Below, piece by piece: positions 35,806 to 64,000 of a stretch of 64,000 nt of DNA. The notes beneath the pieces were generated by a model. It ran no database searches. It was not told the DNA's origin and was given only the letters and a program-made list of their open reading frames with translations. This DNA comes from Oryzias latipes. Taxonomy: Eukaryota > Chordata > Actinopteri > Beloniformes > Adrianichthyidae. The stretch covers positions 29,726,897-29,790,896 of the forward strand of contig NC_019875.2 in NCBI RefSeq assembly GCF_002234675.1, given 5' to 3'. Position numbers and translations under genes: made by a program. Numbering within the stretch: position 1 is the stretch's first letter; each line of letters starts with the position of its first letter.

Positions 35806-38800
35806 ATGCCGTCGGGGAAGACGGTCAAGCTCTTCTTGTATGAGGGGCTGCAGTTCGCCGCTGTCGTGGTGCCCCTCTTTGTCGTCATGGAGAGGTTCGC
35901 CCGGGTCGTCCGTGTGGCGAAGGGGTGGGACGAGACGGCTTACTGGCTGGTGGTGGCGGCCTCCATCGCCTACGTGACCTCTGTGACCCTGCTGGTGTGG
36001 GCTCCGCTGAAGTACGTGACCCTGAAGAGGCGGAGGGTCGTCGCAGAGATAACTCAGTGGTGAGTTCAGGGACATCTAGTGGACACTAACTCTTCTTTAG
36101 TGATAGTAGAAGGATTAAAGTGCTTAAAAAAACGCAGCCTTCTTCATTCTCTGCTCACCCTGTCCAGGAGGCCGACGGCGCTGGCGTACCTGCTCCTGTG
36201 CACGCTACCGTGTTTTGCCATCATCGTAGCTGGCTTCAAGGTAAAGATCCGGAGCTTGCAGCTCAGCTGATGATGATGATGGTGGTGGTGGTTTGTTCTG
36301 TCACGCTTCAGTGACTTGAGACAAACGCATGTTTGCAGTTCTGTGGAACAAAGTTACTAAAAAACGACAGAATTGTGAGATGAAACACTTTCTCTGACAG
36401 GAAGTCCAATCTGCTTATAAGGAGTTAACTGGAAAATCATTTAAGTGTTTCATCATCAACACTTTGCTGCATCTTCTTCTCTCAGCTAAATTAGTAAAAT
36501 TCTCAGATTTGTTTGAATTTTGGGGGAAAAACTTCAACTGCAAAAGACTTTGACACCATGATGGAGGAAGAAGAGACAAAAATGTCACGAGACGACGCTA
36601 ACTGAGCTGTTCAGTAACCCGCCGTTAAGACTGGTTTGTCATTAACTCAGGGAGGATCATGTTCCTGTCAGAAAACTCGCCGTGTCTGAACCGAAACGCA
36701 AACTTTAATGACGTGAAGTCAAACATCCGATGTTTCCTGCTCTCATTATTCGGCTATTCTGCAGGATCTTTTGGTTAGACACATTTGCAAAAACTTTAGT
36801 ACAGCGTCTAATTTAACTTCTTTCACAAATGTTCAATCAAATGCTGAAATGATTGACTGAACCCTAAAGAAAGTCCGTTTACATTTTGTTTTGTTGGTCA
36901 AACCTGCTCATATTCAGGCTGCGTTCATGAAAAAATTCCTGATGAATCGTAGAGTTGTGTTTCAGACCGGACACATGTGCTACGCTTCAAGTGACCAACA
37001 GTTCGTTTCCTCCGATAATCCAGTACAAACTTTCAGTCTGAATACACCCAAGCGGTTCCTGGTCCAGCCTGACGTGGATACAGACGTGCAAAACCTATAA
37101 GCGGAGTATAAAGTTTGAATGCACTCGTAATTCCTGACCAATGAGTGAAGTGAGCTTTAGTCACATGGCTTTGTTTACTCGCTTTGGTCCGGAACAGGAA
37201 AGTCCTCTTGAACGGTTTCAGGACTCGGTCCGGACCAAACGGGTTTCCCCGTCTGAAGACACCCTAAGATGCAGTAAAACAGAAACCAGTTTTCAATCGG
37301 AACACTCAAAGAAAGAGACCCACAAAGTCTCGTAGGTTGATTAAATGACTCAGTCAAGAAGAAACTGCAAATCTTTGTAACGTCGGACAGCAGTTCCTGG
37401 TGCTGATCCACTGTGCTGTTGTGGTGGCTCTGCAGGTGCAGATGGACAGTGGACTCTACAGTGACCCGTTCACAGAGCTGCCCGTTTCCTTGGTGCTGTT
37501 CTGTCTCATCTGTGTGGACGTCATCGAGAGGATACGCCCGTGGAGGCTCATGGGAAAATGTAAGGATGGCCAGGTGCTGACTGACTTCAAACCAAACCTG
37601 AAAATAATTGGAGCTGGTTGATTTCAAGGAATTAAAAAAAAACTCACTGGTCACTTTATCAGGTCCACCTTGCTAGGACCGGGTTGAACCCCCTTTAGCC
37701 TTCAGAACCGCCTTAATGCTTGGTGTCATCGATTCAACAAAGTTCTGGAAACATTCCTCAGAGAGTTTGGGCTGAACATCCACGATGCCAATCTCCCGGT
37801 CCACTGCATCCCAAAGGTTCTCTATTGGGTTCTGGTGACTGTGGAGGCCGTTTGAGTCCAGAGAACTCATTGTCATGTTCTAGAAACCAGTCTGAGAGGA
37901 TTCCAGCTTAATGACACAGTGCCTTAAACTGCTGGAAGTAGCATCAGAAAGGGTGTGGTCAGAAAGGGATGGACACGGTCAGCAGCAATACCCATATAGG
38001 CTGTGGTGTTGGAACCATGCTCAGTTGGTACTAAGGGGTCTAAAGTGTGCCAAGAAAATATCCTTACACCATGGCACCACCAGCTTGAACCGTTGATACA
38101 AGGCAAGATGGATCCATGCTTTCCATGTTTTTGATGCCAAATTCTGACCCTACCATCCAATCTTCTATGGTCGAGTTTTGGAGAGTCTGTGTGAATTGTA
38201 GCCTCAGTTTCCTGTTCTTAGCGGACAGGAGTGGTGTGGTCTTCTGCTGCTGTTGTCCATCTGCCTCCAGGTTGGACGTGTTGGAACCAGTGGTTCTTTG
38301 AGTTCCTGTTGTCTTTCTGCCCACAGAACTGAGGCTCGCTGGATATTTTCTCTTTTTGGGAACATTCTCTGTAAACCCTTGAGATGGTTGTGGGTGAAAA
38401 TCCCAGTAGATCAGCAGTTTCTGAAATCCTCAGACCAGCCCGTCTGGCACCAACAACCATGACACATTCAGAGTCACTTCAATCACCTTTCTTCCTCGTT
38501 CTGATGCTAATTTTAACTGCAGCAGATCGTCTGGACCATGTCTATACGACTACACGTCTACACGTCTACACGACTACACGTCTACACGTCTACACAACTA
38601 CACGTCTACACGTCTACACGACTACATGTCTACACGTCTACACAACTACACGTCTACACGTCTACACGTCTACACGTCTACACGACTACACGACTACACG
38701 ACTACACGTCTACACGACTACACGACTACACGTCTACACGACTACACGTCTACACGACTACACGTCTACACGACTACACGACTACACGTCTACACGACTA

Positions 38801-41218
38801 CACGTCTACACGACTACACGTCTACACGACTACACGACTACACGTCTACACGACTACACGTCTACACGACTACACGTCTACACGACTACACGACTACACG
38901 TCTACACGACTACACGTCTACACGACTACACGACTTAGTCTACACGACTACAAGACTACACGTCTACACGACTACACGTCTACACGACTACACGTCTACA
39001 CGACTACACGACTACACGTCTACACGACTACACGTCTACACGACTACACGTCTACACGTCTACACGTCTACACGACTACACGACTACACGTCTACACGAC
39101 TACACGTCTACACGACTACACGTCTACACGTCTACACGTCTACACGACTACACGTCTACACGTCTACACGACTACACGACTACACGTCTACACGACTACA
39201 CGACTACACGTCTACACGACTACACGACTACACGACTACACGTCTACACGACTACACGTCTACACGACTACACGACTTAGTCTACACGACTACAAGACTA
39301 CACGTCTACACGACTACACGTCTACACGACTACACGTCTACACGACTACACGTCTACACGACTACACGACTACACGTCTACACGACTACACGACTACACG
39401 TCTACACGACTACACGTCTACACGACTACACGTCTACACGTCTACACGACTACACGTCTACACGACTACACGACTACACGTCTACACGACTACACGTCTA
39501 CACGACTACACGACTACACGTCTACACGACTACACGTCTACACGACTACACGACTTAGTCTACACGACTACAAGACTACACGTCTACACGACTACACGTC
39601 TACACGACTACACGTCTACACGACTACACGTCTACACGACTACACGACTACACGTCTACACGACTACACGACTACACGTCTACACGACTACACGTCTACA
39701 CGTCTACACGTCTACACGACTACACGACTACACGTCTACACGACTACACGAGTATTATATGTACTATACTAATTTGTGTTAGCGGGAATTTGGACAGGTG
39801 TGCCTCATGAAGTGGCAGGTGAGTGTACATTTAAAGATGTACCCGACTTTGGATAAAAATGATTTGACTGAAAAACTAAGACATTAAGTACAATAAAGAC
39901 AAAACACACACAGACGTATAAATTATGCTGTGATAAGTATTCTTAATCATAAGGATATTTGCACTTTTACATACAATACATGAAACAATCTATTAAATAT
40001 TGTGTTTGACAAAAAACGGTTTAGTTATTTTCTTGAAAACGAGCGAGACGTTTGATTTTGATGCTGAGTTTAAATGTGTTCAGGAATATTTTTTAATTTG
40101 TACCACATTAACTGTCTGCTGTGTTTTTAGAAACATAGTTTGAAAAGATCATGAATTGACTGAACTAAACATCATTAAAGGTAAAGGTCTGCATGCGTTG
40201 GGTAGATTATCTTTAATCTGACAATATTTCTCATAAAATACAATCGTATCATGTCAAAAAAGAATTTTCGTGTTCTTTTTTTTAAATGAAGGCAGATTTA
40301 TGATGCAGATGAGCTGATAGACATTTGAAGAAAAGATCTGGTCAGTTTTGTCCGAGTAAAAGAAAATAAATAATTTGTCCCTGAAAATCTGTTTCGAGTG
40401 AAGACAAACATTGTGAGCAGATTTAAATACAAAAAAAGATCAAAATAACATTTTTATGAAATTCAACGTTTAAATATTGATGAGGACTTTCTGCAGATTA
40501 GGAAGAATCCATCAACTCGGATTAAACTGGAAGGGATGACATCATCAGGTGATGATTGACGCCTCCTCCCATCTTTGCAGCCAACACCTTTGACCCGGAC
40601 GGGGACGCGTCGGGCCCCGTCCCCCCCCGCCTGGAGCGGGTGACCACGGTGTCGGCGCAGCTGCCGGCCAATGGAGGTCAGGAAGAGCCGGCCCGCGTCC
40701 AGGGCGAGGTCAGCAACGGCGGCAGATGGTCAGAGCACGCCGACTCATCCAGGCCTTCGCCTCTCAGCGCACGCACCTACCCCACGTCTTACCCGTACTC
40801 CTCCTCCTCCTCATGGCGACCCTTGACCTACTCCGGGCCCCTGCGCGTCCTGTGGAGGCGGGACGGCCGGGCGAAGGTGTTCATGGCGAGCTTCCTCTTC
40901 TGGTTGGACACGGTGGAGATGCTGAGGTCAGCAGGAGAGCCGTCAGTCTTTGGCACGGGGTGGGTGTTCCCCGTCTACGTCCTGACCTTCCTCTCGGCTC
41001 TGCGGGTCATCATCGCTCCTCAGAGCGGCCTGCTGCCTCTGGCGGGGGTCGTTCTGCAGGACCTCCCGTTCTTCGTCCTCCGTTTGGCTCTGACGGCGGC
41101 GTTCGGCTTCATCACGCCGGTGCTGTACCTCATGAAGAACCTCCTGGTGTGTCTGTCCTACGTCTACTTCACATGGCTGACCCGGCTGACGCCCTTCAGA
41201 GGCCACAGCATGTTCTAG
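35806..41218 (+). CDS. tmem236: Transmembrane protein 236
   Basis: A multi-pass membrane protein of unknown molecular role. The four exons are 35806-36059, 36168-36240, 37436-37559 and 40581-41218. They total 1,089 bases (362 residues plus stop) with matching phases; human TMEM236 is of similar size. I chose the ATG at 35806 because the protein then begins MPSGKTVKLFLYE, lining up with the human MASGRLIKFVVFE. An in-frame ATG at 35779 would add nine residues. Hydrophobic segments lie near residues 8-28, 42-64, 88-105 and 120-135, and several more fill the last exon. Conserved blocks are TQWRPTALAYLL, PVSLVLFCLICVDVIE, FLFWLDTVEMLR and LQDLPFFVLRL. A Ser/Thr/Pro-rich loop lies early in exon 4. 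Intron 3 holds the Tc1 element with its octamer satellite. Confidence 0.93.
37643..39823 (-). pseudogene. Degenerate Tc1/mariner-type transposon with decayed transposase
   Basis: Left tip 'ctcactggtcactttatcag' pairs with the right tip, read on the minus strand as 'ctcacctgccacttcatgag'. On the minus strand from 38460 a helix-turn-helix start (MVVGARRAGLRISETADLLG, TTISRVYRE) is followed in shifted frames by fragments ending near 37673 (NPIENLWDAVDREI). Frameshifts and stops make it non-functional. About 1.2 kb of octamer satellite sits between the 5' end of the transposase frame and the right tip. It lies in tmem236 intron 3, opposite to the gene. Confidence 0.88.
38541..39750. repeat. Octamer satellite (TACACGTC/TACACGAC)n, ~150 units
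   Basis: Two unit types differing by one base (T or A at position 7) alternate in irregular runs. A marked variant block, 'cgacttagtctacacgacta' followed by 'caagac', recurs at 38931, 39273 and 39551. These spacings are 342 and 278 bases, each a multiple of eight plus six because the 'ttagtc' unit is two bases short. This shows amplification of longer higher-order blocks. The long frames across it (RLHVYTTT repeats) come from the repeat and are not genes. Confidence 0.95.
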
Positions 41219-41500
41219 AGGTCCAGACATCGAACTGAAGCCCTGCGAAGGTTCATCCTAATCCCAGCGTGGAACATAATCTAGAGTTTAAACGTAAAGT
41301 TCAGGCTCTTCTTTGTGTCCAGCTGTATTTATTTATCTTTTATTTGCTACATTTGACTATTTTATTGCAATGATGAATGTAAACGATTCCATTGGAACCA
41401 TAAACAGTCCTTTTCAGCTCTGCTGTGAACAGTAAAAAAGTACCTCCAATTAAGTTTTTAAAGGTGGAAAAATAAAGATAATTGTTTTGTTTTTTTTACT
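41219..41500 (+). other. tmem236: tmem236 3' UTR
   Basis: It follows the stop at 41216-41218. An AATAAA is at 41471-41476, just before a T-rich stretch. Confidence 0.55.
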
Positions 41501-44500
41501 TAAAAATGTTGCATTTTCACTGCATTTGCAACACGCGTTTTCAGGTGCTCACTTAACCTCGGGAAAAACACACAAAACATCACGTCATCCATCACTTGAC
41601 TATAACGCATTTAGTCTCTTTATTATTATTATTATTATTATTAATTATCAGATACAAAGTGTTAAACCTCAGTTAGCTCAATTAGATTTGGTAAGTGAAA
41701 CATAAGATGGAGATGAAATGCAAAAGTCTTTAAAAGTAAAAAAAACGCAACTAATTATTTGAATGTCTGTCCTGTAGAACAGTATAGAACGTTTCTTTTT
41801 CCGTATAACAAAGTTTACAAAAGCAGCAAACATCCTTCAGGGATGTGAACGTAAAGGTTGGATGGAGAAAACGTGTTGGACGTTCAGTAAAACGCGACTG
41901 TCGTCGTGTAACGTTTGCACGTCAGGATGCAGACGGGTTTGTACAGATGGTTAAAGGTGACTCCAGTTTTTCCTGATCTGCAGACTTTCTGTTTTAGAAG
42001 TTTTTGAATCCATGAAAGGTAGAATTTTGAAAAAATACAAAAGCATAAACGTGTGTGTGTGTGTGTCTATAGACTAAACTGCTGCATACGTTGTTGTGAG
42101 TGTTTGCAGAGACAGAAATAAATGAAGGACGACGAAGAGGACAAAGGAAGCAGCAGATCCGCTCAGAGCGGCTGATGAAAACGAAGATGAGGAGGCAGAT
42201 GGAGGGAGGAGATGAAGAGATGGAGGGAGGAGGGAGGGGGGAGGAAGGAGGAGCTGAGAGGCTGGAGGCACATTTGAATTCAGGTTGTGCGTCTCCTGCG
42301 CTAGCTGAATGTTACCGGCTTTAGCATGGCAACAGGGGGGGGGGGGGGGTGTCTTTGGCTGCATCCCCCCCCGCCCCCCTCCACACACACACACACAGCC
42401 ACCACAGGACTGAAGGGGGGACTCAGGTAAGCCGGGGCTGAAGAGGGAGAGCGTCCGCTCGGACAGCAGGAGACTCAGACCTGATTTCTGTGCGTGAAGA
42501 CAAAAGGATTCCAGCTGAAGTTCAGGAGGAGGGGGAGGAGGGGGGGGTGGATATGAAGTGATGCCCTGACTGGACGGAGCGGCACCGACACCCCGAGGAT
42601 GACATGACGGTTCGGGTCAGTGAAACGGTTTGTGTGTCCGGCTGGAGAGGACAGCCGTCCGCTGCAGGATGATCCACCTGAGCGGGACCGGTGCTGCATC
42701 GACCCGACCTCTGCGCAGACGGGAATGGTTCTGAGACGTCAGGATCACCTGGACCCAGGGGGGCGGGGGGGTCCTCACCCTCCTCTTTACGCCCCCCACC
42801 ACGTCAAGGTGGCTTCCTCCATCCTCTACCTGTTGAGCATGTGATCAGGTGGACCACCTGTGCCACAAAGGAACATCTTTGAGTGACTCTAACCCCCCCC
42901 CCCCCCCCCCCACCGGAAGCTCAACCCCCCCCCCCCCTCCTCTCTCTGTAACTGGATGTCTTGATGTTTTGCTGTGGGCTGGGACACTGGCGGAGAGAGC
43001 AGCCAACCTACGTAAGTGAATCTGCCATCATCTGAAGCTCCGTAGCTTCAGGGCGTACGGGTGGATGTGGAGCTTCTGCCCCCCCCGCCCACATCCACCC
43101 CCCCATATGTGGAGAAGGTGCATCAGAACCGTCTCCACATATGACATGTGATAGCTTTGTGGTCCTCCAGCAGATTTGGAGGAATTGTGGAATGAAACTT
43201 TAGGAGAAGTTGTAGTCGTGACTTTTCCTACGAGAGTCTAAGAACCAGAGCTGTAATTCAGCGGCTTCCTTTCTTTTGCTACTTTATAAATGTTTGAAAA
43301 CCAAACGTGTTCCTTTATTTTTTTATCGATTTGAAGACAGAAAAATCAAACATTAAGAAACTGTTTGTCACTGAGACCCAGAAGAGATCGACAGGGCCAA
43401 CCTCAAAATGGATGGATTGAACTTTATCGACAAGAAGGAAGAGAAACGTAGAGAAAGAACTGGATCACCCAAAGCTCCCACCTGCTGACAGGTGAGGGGC
43501 GGGGTTTACTGCTCCATGTTTTGTAAATGTAAGAAAAATGGTTCCAGGACATCAGCCGTTGTTCTCATAGTTTTTTTAGTTGAACTTATTCAAGTCATAA
43601 AATGACCAGATGCTGCAGTAAAAGTAGGTGGAGCCACATCCAACGTTCCAAACGTTTAGTTTGTAGCCCGCTTTCAAGTGGTAGGGGTTTGTGGGGGGGG
43701 CCGCTCTGAATGGTCAGGTCCCGGCCCGGTATGGGGTGTTATGGGAGGGGTCCTCAGACCGCCTCAGAGGGAGGAGCTTCGGTTCTCCTCACTGCTTTTA
43801 TGTCCCATCAGAGATGGGGGTCCTGCAGATGTTCCTCCTCATGTCCCCCCCCCCTCCCTCACTTCCCTCCTTTCCGTCTCCAGGAAGAGCATCATCTTCA
43901 CGCCATTCTTCAAATCAGACATGAGCTGAAAAAAAGGGGGGGGACCAGGTGGAGCCCGGCCTGTGGGTCTTTTATTTCTGTTTCTTTGACTCACATTTTT
44001 TTCTCCATTTTGATGCAACGAAACTTTACCCCCCCCTCCCCCCTCTGCAGACGTTTGTTGCTGCATTTAGAAAAATCGCTGAAATGTGGAAAAAACCAGC
44101 TTTTATCTGTAAAGCTACATCTATTTTAGCTGAAACATCAGAACCGAGCCGTCTCGGTCAGGTGCAGCCTCTTCCCGTGAGGACGCAGCATCAGGACCGA
44201 GCGGGAGGTCACGCTCTGGAGCCGCCGCCACGCCCGCCTCGGTTTATCACACACTCACATAAAAATGGTCATAAGCAGCTTAAAGACAGACGTTTTTTTA
44301 TGAATGTGTGAGTGCACATGGCGGAGGATTGTGGCGATGTGTTCTTAAAGGAACAGTTGCACTTTGTATTTGGAGCTGATGAACTGTAGAATTTCATTTA
44401 GGACTTTAACATGTGATGCTGCTAAAATCAAGGAAACACATTTTATGTGTTTATTTTTGTAGACAATTCTAAGATATTAGATTTCTCTGCACACTGCAGA

Positions 44501-45780
44501 CACGTTCGACAATTTACCCGCCTAAAGCTCATGAAAACGGACATCTGTGGGGTTTGGATGACATTAACGTCACATTGAAAGGTCGTCTCTCCTCACCTCC
44601 TCATCCCTTCGGCAAACTGCACGGCCCATTTGGAAACCGTTACCGGTGGAGAGCTGGCTGGCCGAACGGCATCTGCTGCCAGAAACCAGAGGAGGGCCGT
44701 GTGCCGGCCTCCGCTGCTCCTGTTCCAGCGTTTCCTTGGAGTTTGTGTCCTTTTATGTTCAGCAGGGCGGTAAACAAAAGGACAACATGAAGGCGGCTTT
44801 TCTGACTGGAAGGGAGGCGTTTTATCTCTGATCCAACTTAACTGGATCACAGAGTCTCACAGGAATGTTGGTCATTAGCTGCATTTGAGCTGCGGCTCCA
44901 TAGAAGTCCAAATGAATTCTGGGAGCCGAAAGGTCACACGCTGGCTGACTTTGAACCTGATTTGGTTTTCGTTGGTCTGGTTTTTGACGCCATATGTTGG
45001 CTCCTCTGCTGCTGCCTGTGGCTGCAGCTCTGAGGGACATAGAGTTACATGTGACAAATAGCAGCTTTTTTGTTGGTTTATCTCCATAGCAACTATTCTA
45101 TTTTTTGGTGGTCTGGGGGTAGCAAACAGGTCGATGTCCTTTTTAAAAAAATCACCAAAAGTAAACTCCTGGATTTCCTTGGCAACTGAGTTTTTTTGTT
45201 AACCACACCCAGTCCTAATATGGTCATATCCTGTCATATCTATTTGTTCAGCTTTAGCCAAATATTTGTCAGATCAGTTGTCACAATATTCTGGTGAAAA
45301 GAAAAAAAGTGAGCAACAGGGGAACGCCACTCTGGTGATTGATGGAAACCCCCTTGGAGGGGTTTACATTTATAGAAGGTACTAAATTAGAAGGTAGAAA
45401 TTTCAAGATGGTGGCCTCTTAAAGAGGTCAAAGGTCAAGGAAACTTTGGTTGTGGTTGTAGGCTGACCTGTGTGTGTGTGTGAAGTTTTGTGAAGAACAA
45501 AAAACAAAAGTTTTCTTTTCCCAAACTGTGTGGAAATGAGAAAATTGCCTGATGTCTTTGCAACAAAATGACCACCAAGCTGTTGGTCTTTTGGCCATCC
45601 CATAATAATTTTAAAACTCCCTTTGCATATCCCCAAAGGATTGGTTTCATACCAACCCTTCCTATTTTGGTTTCTTCCGCTGTGAAAGAGTCTTATTTGC
45701 GAAATTCACTGCTGTCTGAAAGAATTATTTATTCAGAAAACGTGGAAAAAACTTCTTTATAGCCTTCATTAAGAGTTCAG
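41501..45780. other. tmem236-cacnb2 intergenic region
   Basis: No coding exon recognised. It holds an (ATT)n run near 41624-41650, a GT run near 42052-42066 and a purine-rich strand at 42120-42260. G or C homopolymers lie at about 42337-42349 and 42893-42911. Alternative 5' exons of the calcium channel beta gene could lie here; beta subunit genes often have several. A donor-like 'ctgacaggtgagg' stands at 43486, but I cannot support a coding exon. Confidence 0.4.
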
Positions 45781-45809
45781 CGTCCTTTTCTGGAACATCC
45801 CATCATGCA

Positions 45810-46438
45810 GGCTGACACCAGCGCGCACTCCAGCGCTGACATTCAGATCCAGAAAATCTCCCGCCCTCTGGATGATGAATGCCATGTTTCCCTGCAGTTC
45901 TGCGCAGTACATCACGCGCGCGAACGCGCTCGTGTTCCGCTCGTCCCGTCTCTCCTGGAGGCCACACACGTTGCTATCTGGGCTGGAAGTTGTTTAGATT
46001 CATCCAACCTGTCAGACCTCACAGGCTGTGAGGATGGAGTCTGTCTGAGGGATGGAGACCTCCTTGGTGTGTCTGCGCCTGAGGTCAGAGCGGGAGATGC
46101 GCAGCGCAACATGCGCCGCGCAGAGATATAAGCCTTTAATACCTTCAGGACCCAGGAGAAGGGAACAGCCCTCCGCGCACGCTCCACTGGAAACACGAGC
46201 GGCGCGCTGACTTGACCGGGACACCTCACTTTTACGCAGAAAACTGCGCGTAAAACTGGACTCTTTTTGTCTCTTTTTCCCTTTCCATCTATCTGTGTAA
46301 CTGGACTCTCCACCTGTCACTTCTACTAGCGCAGGTCACATGGCACACCTGCGCACGTCTCCGTCACTGGAACCGAGTGAACGGTAACGTTGACCGTTTA
46401 GTTAACGCGTGGTGTGAACGAGTGGATCTTCAACCACC
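45810..46438 (+). promoter_or_regulatory. cacnb2: CpG-rich promoter region and leader of cacnb2
   Basis: The stretch is rich in CpG and GCGC ('cacgcgcgcgaacgcgctcg' near 45913, 'gatgcgcagcgcaacatgcg' near 46097), unlike the AT-rich surroundings. It ends at the ATG at 46439, which has a good context (accaccATGc). This fits a CpG-island promoter. The transcription start cannot be placed. Confidence 0.55.

Positions 46439-64000
<17,562 letters not shown>

Noticed and set aside
38538..39782. Very long open frames coding for RLHVYTTTRLHDYTS-type repeats
   Set aside because: They arise because an octamer array lacking stops in several frames is open by chance. All three copies in different frames look alike and there is no exon context.
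42601..42882. Possible extra first exon of the beta subunit gene
   Set aside because: The open frames have no resemblance to known beta N-termini and lack a convincing donor.
43400..43492. Small frame starting MDGLNFIDKKEEKRRE before a donor-like site
   Set aside because: Only 26 codons, with its stop before the donor and no family match. It might be an untranslated exon but there is no support.

Overview
The window reads as vertebrate nuclear DNA, almost certainly from a teleost fish. The genes are split by GT/AG introns and most closely resemble vertebrate COLEC12, STAM, TMEM236 and CACNB2. The repeats are typical of fish: tRNA-derived SINE pieces with the 'gttgcgtcaggaagggcatcc' type tail, Tc1-like transposons, hAT-like elements and many copies of one short dispersed element. 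The repeat style reminds me of medaka (Oryzias), but that is only an impression.

Layout, with all four genes on the + strand. 1-14580 holds no recognisable coding exon and is mostly repeats; it is probably upstream DNA or the first intron(s) of colec12. 14581-21265 carries eight exons of colec12, a membrane scavenger receptor C-type lectin, complete except for the short cytoplasmic N-terminal exon(s). 23143-32148 carries all 14 coding exons of stam (513 codons, all splice phases agreeing), followed by a long AT-rich 3' region. 35806-41218 carries four exons of tmem236 (362 codons); its third intron holds a Tc1-like element invaded by a 1.2 kb octamer satellite. 46439 to the right edge carries a voltage-gated calcium channel beta subunit gene, cacnb2-like. 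It starts in CpG-rich DNA and is cut by the window end inside a His-rich C-terminal exon.

The genes do not form an operon or a pathway. Their proximity is conserved synteny: STAM, TMEM236 and CACNB2 lie together on human 10p12, and the paralogues STAM2 and CACNB4 lie together on human 2q23. In the human order MRC1 and SLC39A12 sit between TMEM236 and CACNB2; nothing like them is visible here. colec12 next to stam is not the human arrangement.

The most unusual content is in the repeats. There is a three-level nested transposon at 9.0-10.5 kb whose two inner insertions can be dated against related unoccupied copies elsewhere in the window. A 672 bp fold-back element has exact 8 bp target duplications inside a SINE. 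The Tc1 copy contains an octamer array with higher-order structure. A 12-copy 31 bp minisatellite carries two inverted forkhead-type motifs per unit. A 1.5 kb G-rich 33 bp minisatellite lies in a cacnb2 intron, and a 30 bp in-frame tandem repeat runs off the window in the cacnb2 C-terminus. I found no convincing new biological system; the novelty is in repeat evolution and in the divergent cacnb2-like gene.
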